DNA from: Amorphus sp040750475
GTDB taxonomy: Bacteria > Pseudomonadota > Alphaproteobacteria > Rhizobiales > Amorphaceae
Length of the DNA stretch: 64,000 bases
Reading direction: 5' to 3'
Assembly (NCBI RefSeq): GCF_040750475.1
Contig: NZ_JABJVY010000028.1
Coordinates: 14,115 to 78,114 of the forward strand
Shown in pieces: positions 57,170-64,000 of this stretch (its first letter is position 1; every line of letters starts with the position of its first letter). Both the position numbers and the translations under genes were made by a program. The notes beneath the pieces were generated by a model. It worked only from the letters and a program-made list of their open reading frames with translations. It searched no databases and had not been told where the DNA came from.

Positions 57170-59244
57170 TAAGTAGCGGTTGACTTGTTGAGGTTTCCGC
57201 CGAGCCGCAAGTCGAGTGTCAGTTTTGCGTTGAACCCGGGAGCGGCTTCAGCATCCAGGAATGGCTCATAATACGTATCGAAAACGTTGTCGATATTGAG
57301 GCCAACGGAAAGTCTGTCGTCGACTTCATAGCTGGCGAAGAGATCGAGCACCGCATAGGCGTCGGACTGGAGGTCCGGCGAAACATCGTCCTGAGCCGCC
57401 ACCAGGTTGAGGCGACCACCCGCCGTCAAGCGCTGCTGGAAGGCGCGGAAGCCACCGGAGAGGATCAGACGGTCCGGCGGGATGGTGTCGAGAGTCTCGC
57501 CGGTCTCGTCGTCGGTGCCGCGCGAGATGGTACCCGACAGCCCGGCGAACCAGCGGCCCGCATCGTAGTCGACGCCGGCTTCGAAGCCCCAAAGGTTGGC
57601 TTGGCTGATGTTCTGGTACTGGTAGCAGAAGGGCGGGCTGGAGCACGCGGCTCCCGGCCGGAACGAGAACGGCACCACGACGGAGCCGATATAGTTGTCG
57701 ACGCGGTTGTAGTAGCCCATCACGCGGCCTCGCAGCCGGTCGCCCTCGGCGATCACGTTGTCGAAGCGGACGTTCACGCCGCCTTCGACGTTGTGGCCGG
57801 TTTCCGGCTCCAGGTTCGCATTCGGCAGGAACGTGAACGGCGGGGCGCCGCCTACCGGCGGATGCGAGCCGGTCCAGGTCGTCTCGGTGAGCGACGGGGC
57901 GCGGTAGGCTTCCGCATAGGTCGCAAACAGGGTGACCCATTCCAGCGGGGTAACGCCGACGGTGATACGCGGTGAGATGTGGTCGCCGTCGCTGCTTGTG
58001 GTCTGGCCGTCGAGATCGTAGCCGTCGTAGCGCAATGCGCCGACGAAATCGAAAATGCCGACCGACATCTGGTCCTGGATGTAAGCGCCGTAGACGTTGC
58101 GCTTCCCGGGCGGTGTGAACTGGTCGGCGGCGCCGAACGGATCGGGATCGCTGGTCTTTACCTCGTCACGGAAGGCATCGAAGCCGTAGGTGATCGCGTG
58201 ATCGGTGGCACCGAGTGCGACGCGCGAAGTGTTGAAGACGTCCGCGCCGGTGGTCTCAATCTTGAACTTGCGCTCAGAGCCCACGCTCGGCCGAGGATAA
58301 TAATTCGGCACTTGGGTGATGGTCTGATCGGTCTGGGTCGAGGTGTAATAGACCTGACCGGAGAAGTCGAAAATGTTGTCGTCCGGACGCTGGTAGCGGT
58401 ACTTGACCCGGTAGGTCTCGGCGGTCGTATCGCTGTCGTACTCCGTCGCGGTGCCCTGGTCGTAGGTCGAGTTGTAGACCATGCCGGAGGCGGTGATCTC
58501 GTGGCCGTCGGCGGGTCGCAGCCGGGCGGCGATCAGGCCGCTTTTGAGGTCGTAGCCGGAGTTGGGGATGTCGTTGCCGGCGCCGTCGGAATACGTGCCC
58601 CAGTCGCCCCAGGTCGCCGCGCCGACCACATCGAAGGCGGTGCCGACACGCGCGGCCGCCTCGCCATGGATGCTCCCGCCGTTGCTGTTGGTCTCGTAGG
58701 TGCCCTTCAGCCGGCCGGCGACCGTCTCGTCGCCGCGCAGGACATCGTCCGCCGTCAGCGTGCGGAAGTCGACCACGCCGCCGATCGCGCCCGAACCGTA
58801 GATGGTCGAGGTCGGGCCGCGGGTGACGTCGATGGCGCGCACCATCTCCGGGTCGATGTAGAACATGCCGTTGGCGTTGTGGCCGGTGCGCTGGAAGTTC
58901 TGGCGTGCGCCGTCGATCATGACGTTGACGCGCCCGAAGTCCTGCAGGCCGCGGATGTTGACCGCGGTTGCCGGGTCGTCGGCGTTCATGTCGGTCCAAA
59001 CGCCCGGCATCGTGTCGAGCACGTCGGAGATGCGGCTCGGTTCGAACTGAGTCTCCATCTGGTCGCGCGTCACCACGGTGGAGCCGGACAGGGCATCGTA
59101 GGCAGCACCTTCGGTGCGCGTTGCGGTCGTGGTCGACACGGTGATCGTGTCCAGGACGACCGCGTCCTGGGCCGCAGCTGCCTGAGTCATGAGGATCGCA
59201 GAGGCAGAGGCGAGAAGCACGCTCCTCGAAATGCCAGATACCAT
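57166..59244 (-). CDS. hmuR: TonB-dependent heme/hemoglobin receptor
   Basis: A 692-residue outer-membrane receptor. The signal peptide ends AlaAlaAlaAla-Gln (residue 25); the TonB box is VLDTITVS; the plug domain spans about 40-165 (VNIRGLQDFGRVNVMIDGARQNFQRTGHN). The barrel carries the heme-receptor landmarks YAEAYRAPSLTE (the FRAP region) and PNANLEPETGHNVEGG (the NPNL region). The C-terminus is a normal barrel strand, though the last residue is Tyr after a short tail. It imports heme through the outer membrane. Divergent from hemP-hmuTUV, with the heme monooxygenase downstream; exbB-exbD-tonB follow. Confidence 0.93.
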   Translation of the reverse strand: MVSGISRSVLLASASAILMTQAAAAQDAVVLDTITVSTTTATRTEGAAYDALSGSTVVTRDQMETQFEPSRISDVLDTMPGVWTDMNADDPATAVNIRGLQDFGRVNVMIDGARQNFQRTGHNANGMFYIDPEMVRAIDVTRGPTSTIYGSGAIGGVVDFRTLTADDVLRGDETVAGRLKGTYETNSNGGSIHGEAAARVGTAFDVVGAATWGDWGTYSDGAGNDIPNSGYDLKSGLIAARLRPADGHEITASGMVYNSTYDQGTATEYDSDTTAETYRVKYRYQRPDDNIFDFSGQVYYTSTQTDQTITQVPNYYPRPSVGSERKFKIETTGADVFNTSRVALGATDHAITYGFDAFRDEVKTSDPDPFGAADQFTPPGKRNVYGAYIQDQMSVGIFDFVGALRYDGYDLDGQTTSSDGDHISPRITVGVTPLEWVTLFATYAEAYRAPSLTETTWTGSHPPVGGAPPFTFLPNANLEPETGHNVEGGVNVRFDNVIAEGDRLRGRVMGYYNRVDNYIGSVVVPFSFRPGAACSSPPFCYQYQNISQANLWGFEAGVDYDAGRWFAGLSGTISRGTDDETGETLDTIPPDRLILSGGFRAFQQRLTAGGRLNLVAAQDDVSPDLQSDAYAVLDLFASYEVDDRLSVGLNIDNVFDTYYEPFLDAEAAPGFNAKLTLDLRLGGNLNKSTATY

Positions 59245-59445
59245 CGGGCCAGCCCTTCTTACTGAGGAAATCGTTTTTTGCGGCTGGCTGGCTGAAGCGG
59301 GAGCGCCGTCGCTGGCTTGCCTTTTTCAATTGCAAGTCATTCCGAATAGGAACGTTGCGGACGGTAGAAACATGGACTAATTGAGTCAACAATGTCGCGA
59401 CGCACAATGAGCGCTTGCTAAAATTTGTGTCGAAGATGCAACAAC

Positions 59446-59458
59446 TTAGAAGGGTTCC
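59446..59458. promoter_or_regulatory. Iron-control-element-like motif upstream of hemP
   Basis: TTAGAA-GGG-TTCC (59446-59458) matches the left half of the Irr box and part of the right, and shares TTAGAAGG-TTC with the motif at 57155-57169. It is 43 bp before the hemP start and lies in the divergent region with the heme receptor gene. Confidence 0.4.
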
Positions 59459-59500
59459 ACGGTGTCTGGAGACGCGTCATGCCCTCCGAAGGGCAAGGAC

Positions 59501-59668
59501 ATGACACAAGGTCGCAACGCGGCCCCGTCGCACGATGAGAAGCAAGAGCCATATCGTTGGTCGGCGGAAGATTTGTGCGGTCCGCGCGGCGAGGCCGAAA
59601 TCGTGCTCGATGGCGATGTCTATCGGTTGCGCATCACCTCGCGACGGCGCCTCATATTGACCAAGTGA
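59501..59668 (+). CDS. hemP: Hemin uptake protein HemP
   Basis: A 55-residue HemP/HmuP protein. The C-terminal GEAEIVLDGDVYRLRITSRR plus RLILTK is the diagnostic family sequence. The start is ATG 59501 after GAAGGGCAAG; a GTG at 59462 would add 13 residues. HmuP is needed for expression of the heme receptor in Bradyrhizobium, acting together with Irr. It is the first gene of the hemP-hmuTUV run and divergent from hmuR, which fits that role. Confidence 0.9.
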   Translation: MTQGRNAAPSHDEKQEPYRWSAEDLCGPRGEAEIVLDGDVYRLRITSRRRLILTK

Positions 59669-59694
59669 TAGCCCTGACGATCGGCAGGTTTGCA

Positions 59695-60672
59695 ATGTTC
59701 TCGTTCGCTTTGAATGGACTTCCCGACCGTGCGCCGGAGCGCCCGCTTCCGGCTTCCTGGCCGCCTTTCGCATCCCGTTGGGCGCTTGCCGCGCTGGTGA
59801 GCCTGTTGGCCGCTGCGGCACCGGCAAAGGCGGAGGAAATCATGGCGCTGCCCTCCTGCGGTGCCGACGACACGCTAGATCGCAGCCGGATCGTTGCGAT
59901 CGGCGGCACCATCACCGAGATCCTCTACGATCTCGGCCTGGAGGACGATATCGTCGCCGTCGACACCACCAGCCAGTTCCCGCCGCGGGCGCTGGAGGAC
60001 AAGCCGGACATCGGCTATATGCGCGCGCTCTCGGCGGAAGGGGTGCTGTCGATGTCGCCGTCGCTGCTTCTGGTGTCGGAAGGCTCCGGACCGCCGGAAG
60101 TGCTCGACGTTTTGGAAAAATCGTCGGTGCCGCTGCTCTATATCAGCGAGGAGCCGAGCGCGGACGGGGTGCTTGAGCGGATCCGCAGCCTCGGCGCGGC
60201 CATGTGCGCGCAGGAGAAGGCCGAAACGCTCGCAGAAGAGGTTGCGGAAGGCTTCCAGGAGCTGGATGCGCTGCGCGCGGAGATCGAGACGCCGAAGCGG
60301 GTGCTGTTCGTCATGTCGATGCAGCACGGGCGGCCGTTGGTCGCAGGCAGCGAGACCGCTGCCGACGCGATCATCGCACTCGCCGGCGCCAAGAACGCCG
60401 CCGATGGTCTAACCGGCTACAAGCCGATGAGCGAAGAGGCCGTGGTTGCCGCGGCACCCGACGCGGTCCTGATGATGAACCGCGGCAACCACCAGGTCTC
60501 CGATATCCTGTCGACTCCGGCCTTCCGCCTCACTCCGGCCGGACGGGACGGCGAGCTCATCACCATGGATGGGCAATTCCTGCTTGGCTTTGGCCCGCGC
60601 ACACCGGATGCCGCGTCTACCCTCGCGCGCATGCTCTATCCGGAGCTTGGCGGGGAAGAGGCCGCCCAGTGA
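59695..60672 (+). CDS. hmuT: Heme ABC transporter periplasmic binding protein
   Basis: A 325-residue periplasmic protein of the HmuT/ShuT family. The signal peptide is ALAALVSLLAAAAPAKA (about residues 32-48). The core has IVAIGGTITEILYDLGLEDDIVAVDTTSQ and the conserved GYMRALSAEGVLS, with the tyrosine used to hold heme iron in ShuT-type proteins. The start at ATG 59695 (GGCAGG upstream) gives a normal signal peptide. It follows hemP by 26 bp and overlaps hmuU by 4 bp. Carries heme from the receptor to HmuUV. Confidence 0.92.
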   Translation: MFSFALNGLPDRAPERPLPASWPPFASRWALAALVSLLAAAAPAKAEEIMALPSCGADDTLDRSRIVAIGGTITEILYDLGLEDDIVAVDTTSQFPPRALEDKPDIGYMRALSAEGVLSMSPSLLLVSEGSGPPEVLDVLEKSSVPLLYISEEPSADGVLERIRSLGAAMCAQEKAETLAEEVAEGFQELDALRAEIETPKRVLFVMSMQHGRPLVAGSETAADAIIALAGAKNAADGLTGYKPMSEEAVVAAAPDAVLMMNRGNHQVSDILSTPAFRLTPAGRDGELITMDGQFLLGFGPRTPDAASTLARMLYPELGGEEAAQ

Positions 60673-61766
60673 CGGCACGGGCCGAAAGCCGGATCGCGCC
60701 TCCGGCGGCTACCCGCCGCGCCCGGCCGATTGCGGGCGCCATGGTGGCGGCGGCGGGCGTGGTCATGCTTGCGACCGTCGTTCTGTCTCTCTCCCTCGGG
60801 GCGACCGGCATCACGCTGGACGCGGTGCCGCGCGTCGTCGCCTCCTATCTGGGCGGCATCGAACCCATGACCACCGAAGAGGTGCGCGAACGGCTGGTGA
60901 TCCTGGAGATCCGGCTGCCGCGCACCGCGATGGGGCTTCTGGTAGGCTCCGCGCTGGCGCTGTCCGGTGCGGTGATGCAAGGCTTGTTCCGCAATCCGCT
61001 GGCCGATCCGGGACTGATCGGCGTGTCGAGCGGCTCCGCGCTGGCGGCGGTGGCGGTGATCGCGCTCGGCGACGGATTGCTGGCCCCGGTGGTGGATGCG
61101 CTGGGGGCGTTCGCGGTCCCGATCAGTGCCTTTGTCGGTGGCTTGATCGCGACAGCGCTGCTCTATCAGCTCGCCACGCGCGCGGGCTACACCTCGATCG
61201 CGACCCTGCTGCTGGCCGGCATCGCGCTTGGCGCGCTCGCGGGCGCGATCACCGGCATCATCGTGTTCGGCAGCGACGATCGGGAACTGCGCGACCTGAC
61301 CTTCTGGTCGCTGGGTAGTCTCGGGGGCGCCTCCTGGCAGAAGATCGGCGCTGCGCTGCCCTTCCTCGTCGCGGCGCTGGTGCTGATGCCCTATTTGGTG
61401 CGGGTGCTGAACGGCTTCCTCCTGGGCGAGGCGGAGGCCGGCCATTTGGGTGTGGAGACGGAGACGGCGAAGCGGATCGCCATGGTCGGGGTCGCCGGGG
61501 CGGTCGGGGCGGCGGTTGCGGTGTCCGGCGTGATCGGTTTCGTCGGGATCGTGGTGCCGCATATCGTCCGGCTCGTCACCGGGCCGGACCATCGCTACGT
61601 GCTGCCGGGCAGTGCGCTCTTGGGTGGTGCGCTGCTGCTTGCCGCCGATTCGGTCGCGCGCGTGATCGTGGCGCCGGCGGAATTGCCGATCGGTATCGTG
61701 ACGGCGCTGTTCGGCGCGCCGTTCTTTCTGTGGCTCTTGATGCGCCGGCGCGGCGGGCTCGGGTGA
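60669..61766 (+). CDS. hmuU: Heme ABC transporter permease
   Basis: A 365-residue FecCD-type permease with about 10 membrane helices. Family landmarks are LRLPRTAMGLLVGSALALSGAVMQGLFRNPLADPGLIG (about residues 77-115) and GFVGIVVPHIVRLVTGPDHR near the C-terminus, which contacts the ATPase. The start is GTG 60669, overlapping the hmuT stop (GTGA); the open frame upstream is only a shadow. It forms the inner-membrane channel for heme with HmuV. Confidence 0.93.
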   Translation: MTARAESRIAPPAATRRARPIAGAMVAAAGVVMLATVVLSLSLGATGITLDAVPRVVASYLGGIEPMTTEEVRERLVILEIRLPRTAMGLLVGSALALSGAVMQGLFRNPLADPGLIGVSSGSALAAVAVIALGDGLLAPVVDALGAFAVPISAFVGGLIATALLYQLATRAGYTSIATLLLAGIALGALAGAITGIIVFGSDDRELRDLTFWSLGSLGGASWQKIGAALPFLVAALVLMPYLVRVLNGFLLGEAEAGHLGVETETAKRIAMVGVAGAVGAAVAVSGVIGFVGIVVPHIVRLVTGPDHRYVLPGSALLGGALLLAADSVARVIVAPAELPIGIVTALFGAPFFLWLLMRRRGGLG

Positions 61767-61770
61767 TCTT

Positions 61771-62598
61771 ATGCTGATTGCGGAAGGCCTTGGGCTTCGA
61801 CGGGGCGGACGCTGGTTGATCCGGGACGTGGCGTTTTCCGCCGAGCCCGGAAAGACGATCGCCGTGATCGGCCCGAACGGAGCCGGCAAGTCGACGCTGT
61901 TGAAGGTGCTGACTGGCGAACTCAACCCTGACACTGGACAGGTCCAACTCGACGGATCGGACGTGGCGCGGCTTTCCCGCGCCATCCTCGCGCGTCGGCG
62001 GGCGGTGCTGCCCCAGGCGACGACGCTGACCTTTCCTTTCTCGGTGCGGGAAGTCGCGGAGCTCGGGATTACCGTGCCGGCCTTCCCGCTTTCCGGCCCG
62101 GCGCGGGCGGCCCTGGTCGGGCGGGCGCTTCAAACCGTCGAACTTTCAGCGCTCGCCGATGCCAGCTTCGACACATTGTCGGGCGGCGAAAAGCAGCGCG
62201 CCCAGCTTGCCCGGGTGCTGTGCCAGCTCTGGGCGGCGGAAGGGGAGGGCGCCATGCCGCTCCTGTTCCTCGACGAACCCACGGCGAGCCAGGATCTGGC
62301 GCATCAGCTCGCGGTTCTCGACGTCGCCCGCGATCACGCCAAACGCGGCGGTGCTGTCGTGGCGGTTCTGCACGATCTTAACCTGGCGGTCGCCTGGGCG
62401 GATCGAATCGTCGCCATCAGCGGCGGCCGAATCTATGCCGATGGGCCGGCGGAGACGGTGGTCACGGAAACGATGCTGGCCGACGTGTTCCAGGTCAGGC
62501 TTTCGCCCGGCGCGCTGCCTGCGGATCGCACGCCGTTCGTCCTGCCTCAGACGGCGGTGCGCTTGGTGTCGGACGGGCCGTCTTCGCTGGCGTCCTGA
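61771..62598 (+). CDS. hmuV: Heme ABC transporter ATPase
   Basis: A 275-residue ABC ATPase: Walker A GPNGAGKSTLL (about residues 34-44), signature LSGGEKQRAQLARVL, Walker B LLFLDEPTASQD, switch His in VLHDLNLAV. It drives heme import through HmuU. The gene starts 4 bp after hmuU. Its last 52 bp overlap the end of the convergent Rrf2 gene, an unusually deep overlap of two reading frames. Confidence 0.94.
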   Translation: MLIAEGLGLRRGGRWLIRDVAFSAEPGKTIAVIGPNGAGKSTLLKVLTGELNPDTGQVQLDGSDVARLSRAILARRRAVLPQATTLTFPFSVREVAELGITVPAFPLSGPARAALVGRALQTVELSALADASFDTLSGGEKQRAQLARVLCQLWAAEGEGAMPLLFLDEPTASQDLAHQLAVLDVARDHAKRGGAVVAVLHDLNLAVAWADRIVAISGGRIYADGPAETVVTETMLADVFQVRLSPGALPADRTPFVLPQTAVRLVSDGPSSLAS

Positions 62599-62981
62599 GG
62601 CCGCACGACGGTCACGTCCGTGCCTTCGATGAAGTCGCTGAGGAAATGACTGTCCAGGTGGGCGAGAAAGGCCTCCCACGCGCCGTCCATCAGCGGGGTG
62701 ATCCCTTCCGATTCGTCCCTTGTCTCGAACGATTCGAGCGCCCGCACGGCGGCCCCGATTGAAATATCGGCGGGCGGGTGGGCAAGCCGGACGCCGCCGG
62801 CGCGGCCGCGAACGGTTTTGACGAGATCCGTCTTGGTCAGAAGATTGACCAGCTTGAAGGCATAGGCTTCCGGAATCCCCGCCAACCGGGCGATCTCGGT
62901 GATCGGCGTCAGGTCCGGATGATGGCGTCCGCACCAGACGAGAATGCGAATCGCATTGTTGGTTTGTTGTGAAAGTCGCAT
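62547..62981 (-). CDS. Rrf2-family regulator resembling RirA but without cluster cysteines
   Basis: A 144-residue Rrf2 protein. The winged helix MRLSQQTNNAIRILVWCGRH and VKTVRGRAGGVRLAHPPADISIGAAVRALE follows the RirA/NsrR/IscR pattern closely. Family members that sense iron or NO hold a cluster with three cysteines after about residue 90; in this protein the corresponding segment (SFETRDESEGITPLMDGAWE) has none, and the only Cys is residue 17. It is therefore not a normal iron-sulfur sensor. It is convergent with hmuV, whose 3' end it overlaps, so a role in heme or iron control is likely by position only. Confidence 0.88.
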   Translation of the reverse strand: MRLSQQTNNAIRILVWCGRHHPDLTPITEIARLAGIPEAYAFKLVNLLTKTDLVKTVRGRAGGVRLAHPPADISIGAAVRALESFETRDESEGITPLMDGAWEAFLAHLDSHFLSDFIEGTDVTVVRPQDASEDGPSDTKRTAV

Positions 62982-63059
62982 ATCGGCCTTCGCGGGTGAC
63001 GCGCGGACCGAGTCTAGTCCAACTCGCCGCCGGGGTCGACATGCGAGATCAAAGTCTTT

Positions 63060-63107
63060 CTAAAATAGCGCCGCCCCTCCCCAGCTAAGATGAGGTGGGG
63101 CGCCGCT
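63060..63107 (-). terminator. Likely terminator after osmC
   Basis: On the reverse strand AGCGGCGCCCC pairs with GGGGCGGCGCT (one mismatch) around a loop that can extend the stem, followed by ATTTTA. It starts 20 bp after the osmC stop. Confidence 0.5.
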
Positions 63108-63126
63108 TGTGCGCCTTTGGGAGCGC

Positions 63127-63558
63127 CTACTTTTCCAGCGTGGCCTCGAGGCTGATCTGGGCGTTCACGACCTTGGAGAGGGGGCAATTTTCCTTCGCCT
63201 TGGTGGCAAGCGTCTGGAACGTGTCGGCGTCCGTTCCAGGCACCCGGCCGGTCAAGGCCAGGTGAATGGCCGTGATGGCAAAACCGCCGTCGACCTGGTC
63301 GAGCGATACGGTTGCCTTGGTCTCCAGCGATTCGGCGGTCAGCCCTGCTTCCCCGAGCGCGAGCGACAACGCCATGGTGAAACAGCCGGCGTGGGCCGCG
63401 CCCAGAAGCTCTTCCGGGTTGGTGCCCGGTTCGCCTTCGAAGCGGGTGTTGAAGCCGTAGACCTGATCTTTCAGAACTCCGCTTTGGGTGGAGATCTTGC
63501 CCCGCCCATCCTTCAGTCCACCGCTCCAGGCGGCCGATGCCGTGCGCTTGATCGTCAT
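63127..63558 (-). CDS. osmC: OsmC-family peroxiredoxin
   Basis: A 143-residue OsmC-type thiol peroxidase. The two redox cysteines are Cys59 (GAAHAGCFTMAL) and Cys125 (KENCPLSK), and the family segment GTNPEELLGAAHAGCF is intact. It reduces organic hydroperoxides using dihydrolipoamide-type donors in the cytoplasm. N-terminal TASAAWSGGLKDGRGKIS favours OsmC over Ohr. Solitary, with a terminator downstream and the repeat region upstream. Confidence 0.92.
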   Translation of the reverse strand: MTIKRTASAAWSGGLKDGRGKISTQSGVLKDQVYGFNTRFEGEPGTNPEELLGAAHAGCFTMALSLALGEAGLTAESLETKATVSLDQVDGGFAITAIHLALTGRVPGTDADTFQTLATKAKENCPLSKVVNAQISLEATLEK

Positions 63559-63800
63559 TTGTCAGCTCCTGTGAAACGAACCGGATCCATTCGTCACGCC
63601 TGTAACCCGTTCCGCCTCGATGGAGTTTCGCAACAGCACGGCGATTTTATGGGCGTGGTCGTTCGTGGTCGGGACAACGACCACTTTTCCTGGGATTTCG
63701 CGCAGCCAGCGCGCGACCGCGCGTCGGCCGTTATCTCACGCGTTTCCGGACGGCGAACCGGTGTCCACTTCGCCTGGAAACGCTCGTGGCCGCGCCCGCG
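63559..63800. repeat. Diverged composite repeat region upstream of osmC
   Basis: From about 63670 on, blocks such as CGCAGCCAGCGCGCGACCGCG, CGTTTCCGGACGGCGAACCGG and CCACTTCGCCTGGAAACGCTC are diverged versions of the tandem unit at 63801-63980. The stretch 63559-63670 shows no gene or clear site beyond a possible osmC promoter. Confidence 0.55.
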
Positions 63801-63980
63801 CAGCCGCGAGCGAAGCTCGCTGGCGTGAGCGCTTATTTTCAGAGCAAATCCCGGACGGAAAACCGGTTCCCACTTTTCCTGGGATTTGCGCAGCCGCGAG
63901 CGAAGCTCGCTGGCGTGAGCGCCTATTTTCAGAGCAAATCCCGGACGGAAAACCGGTTCCCACTTTTCCTGGGATTTCGC
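63801..63980. repeat. 90-bp tandem direct repeat, two near-identical copies
   Basis: Copies 63801-63890 and 63891-63980 start CAGCCGCGAGCGAAGCTCGC and differ at only a few bases (one in TTATTTTC/CTATTTTC and at the last bases). Each contains AAATCCCGGACGGAAAACCG then GTTCCCACTTTTCCTGGGATT, an imperfect palindrome also present, inverted, at 39395. A third copy begins at 63981 and leaves the window. Confidence 0.85.
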
Positions 63981-64000
63981 GCAGCCAGCGCGCGACCGCG

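Noticed and set aside
57979..59265. 428-codon forward open frame
   Set aside because: Antisense to the heme receptor, with no recognisable domain.
63736..63963. 75-codon reverse frame with an internal peptide repeat
   Set aside because: It is the translation of the 90-bp tandem DNA repeat; no ribosome-binding site.
18730..64000. Repeated palindromes considered as a CRISPR array
   Set aside because: Units are dispersed, occur as inverted pairs, and have no regular unique spacers; no cas genes are present.
1..64000. tRNA, rRNA, tmRNA or insertion sequence
   Set aside because: Looked for cloverleaf T-arm sequences, transposase motifs and long terminal repeats; none was convincing.

Overview
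This window is GC-rich (roughly two-thirds G+C by eye) chromosomal DNA of an alphaproteobacterium, most likely a member of the Hyphomicrobiales. That placement rests on family resemblance of the proteins: TRAP and TAXI transporters, a quinone-linked sulfite dehydrogenase, HemP with HmuTUV, a def-fmt-truA run, a RirA-like Rrf2 protein and an alphaproteobacterial type of Zur palindrome. No rRNA, tRNA, phage, insertion sequence or CRISPR array was seen. Almost all of the DNA is coding, in 57 genes with short intergenic spaces. Some of those spaces carry dispersed REP-like palindromes and longer composite repeats.

Layout. (1) 1-7410: a hydroxycinnamate (ferulate/p-coumarate) module. It holds a hydroxycinnamoyl-CoA hydratase-lyase (ferB/ech type), an NDP-forming acyl-CoA synthetase (ferA type), an acyl-CoA dehydrogenase, a double-hotdog thioesterase, two tandem TAXI solute-binding proteins and a divergent MarR regulator. 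A 16-bp operator-like sequence occurs three times, at the three promoters of the module. (2) 7669-13530: an AIM24-family protein, a PAP2-phosphatase autotransporter with a structured 5' leader, and glucokinase. (3) 13806-17035: a compact uracil-catabolism (URC) operon, URC1-URC4-upp. (4) 17165-24006: phosphohexomutase, a deacetylase of the acetylpolyamine type, a MaoC protein, a 42-codon small gene with its own promoter, terminator and upstream repeats, a tiny Flp-pilin-like protein, an M17 aminopeptidase and an NlpC/P60 hydrolase. (5) 24445-36524: housekeeping genes (ghrA, rmuC, def, fmt, truA, apt, an rRNA/tRNA methyltransferase, an ABC-F protein), a small ferredoxin-fold protein, an FkbM methyltransferase, an anion-transporter-like protein and a SnoaL-like protein.

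(6) 36648-39390: znuA divergent from znuCB around a Zur box. (7) 39630-45543: soeABC sulfite dehydrogenase with a divergent LysR gene. (8) 45512-53732: a six-gene minus-strand run, marR - ThDP decarboxylase - aldehyde dehydrogenase - dctPQM, with a divergent luciferase-like monooxygenase; this looks like uptake and oxidative decarboxylation of a 2-oxo acid (aromatic or branched). (9) 53771-62981: a complete heme-acquisition locus with tonB-exbD-exbB, an IsdG-type heme monooxygenase, an outer-membrane heme receptor, hemP, hmuTUV and an Rrf2 regulator that lacks the cluster-binding cysteines. (10) 63127-64000: an OsmC peroxiredoxin followed by a 90-bp tandem repeat at the window end.

The best leads for new biology are the shared operator tying TAXI transport to the ferulate genes, the substrate-site substitutions in the hydratase-lyase, the cysteine-less RirA-like regulator at the heme locus, the uncharacterised 42-codon gene with three upstream repeats, the long-range RNA or DNA structure in front of the phosphatase autotransporter, and the decarboxylase/dehydrogenase/TRAP operon of unknown substrate.
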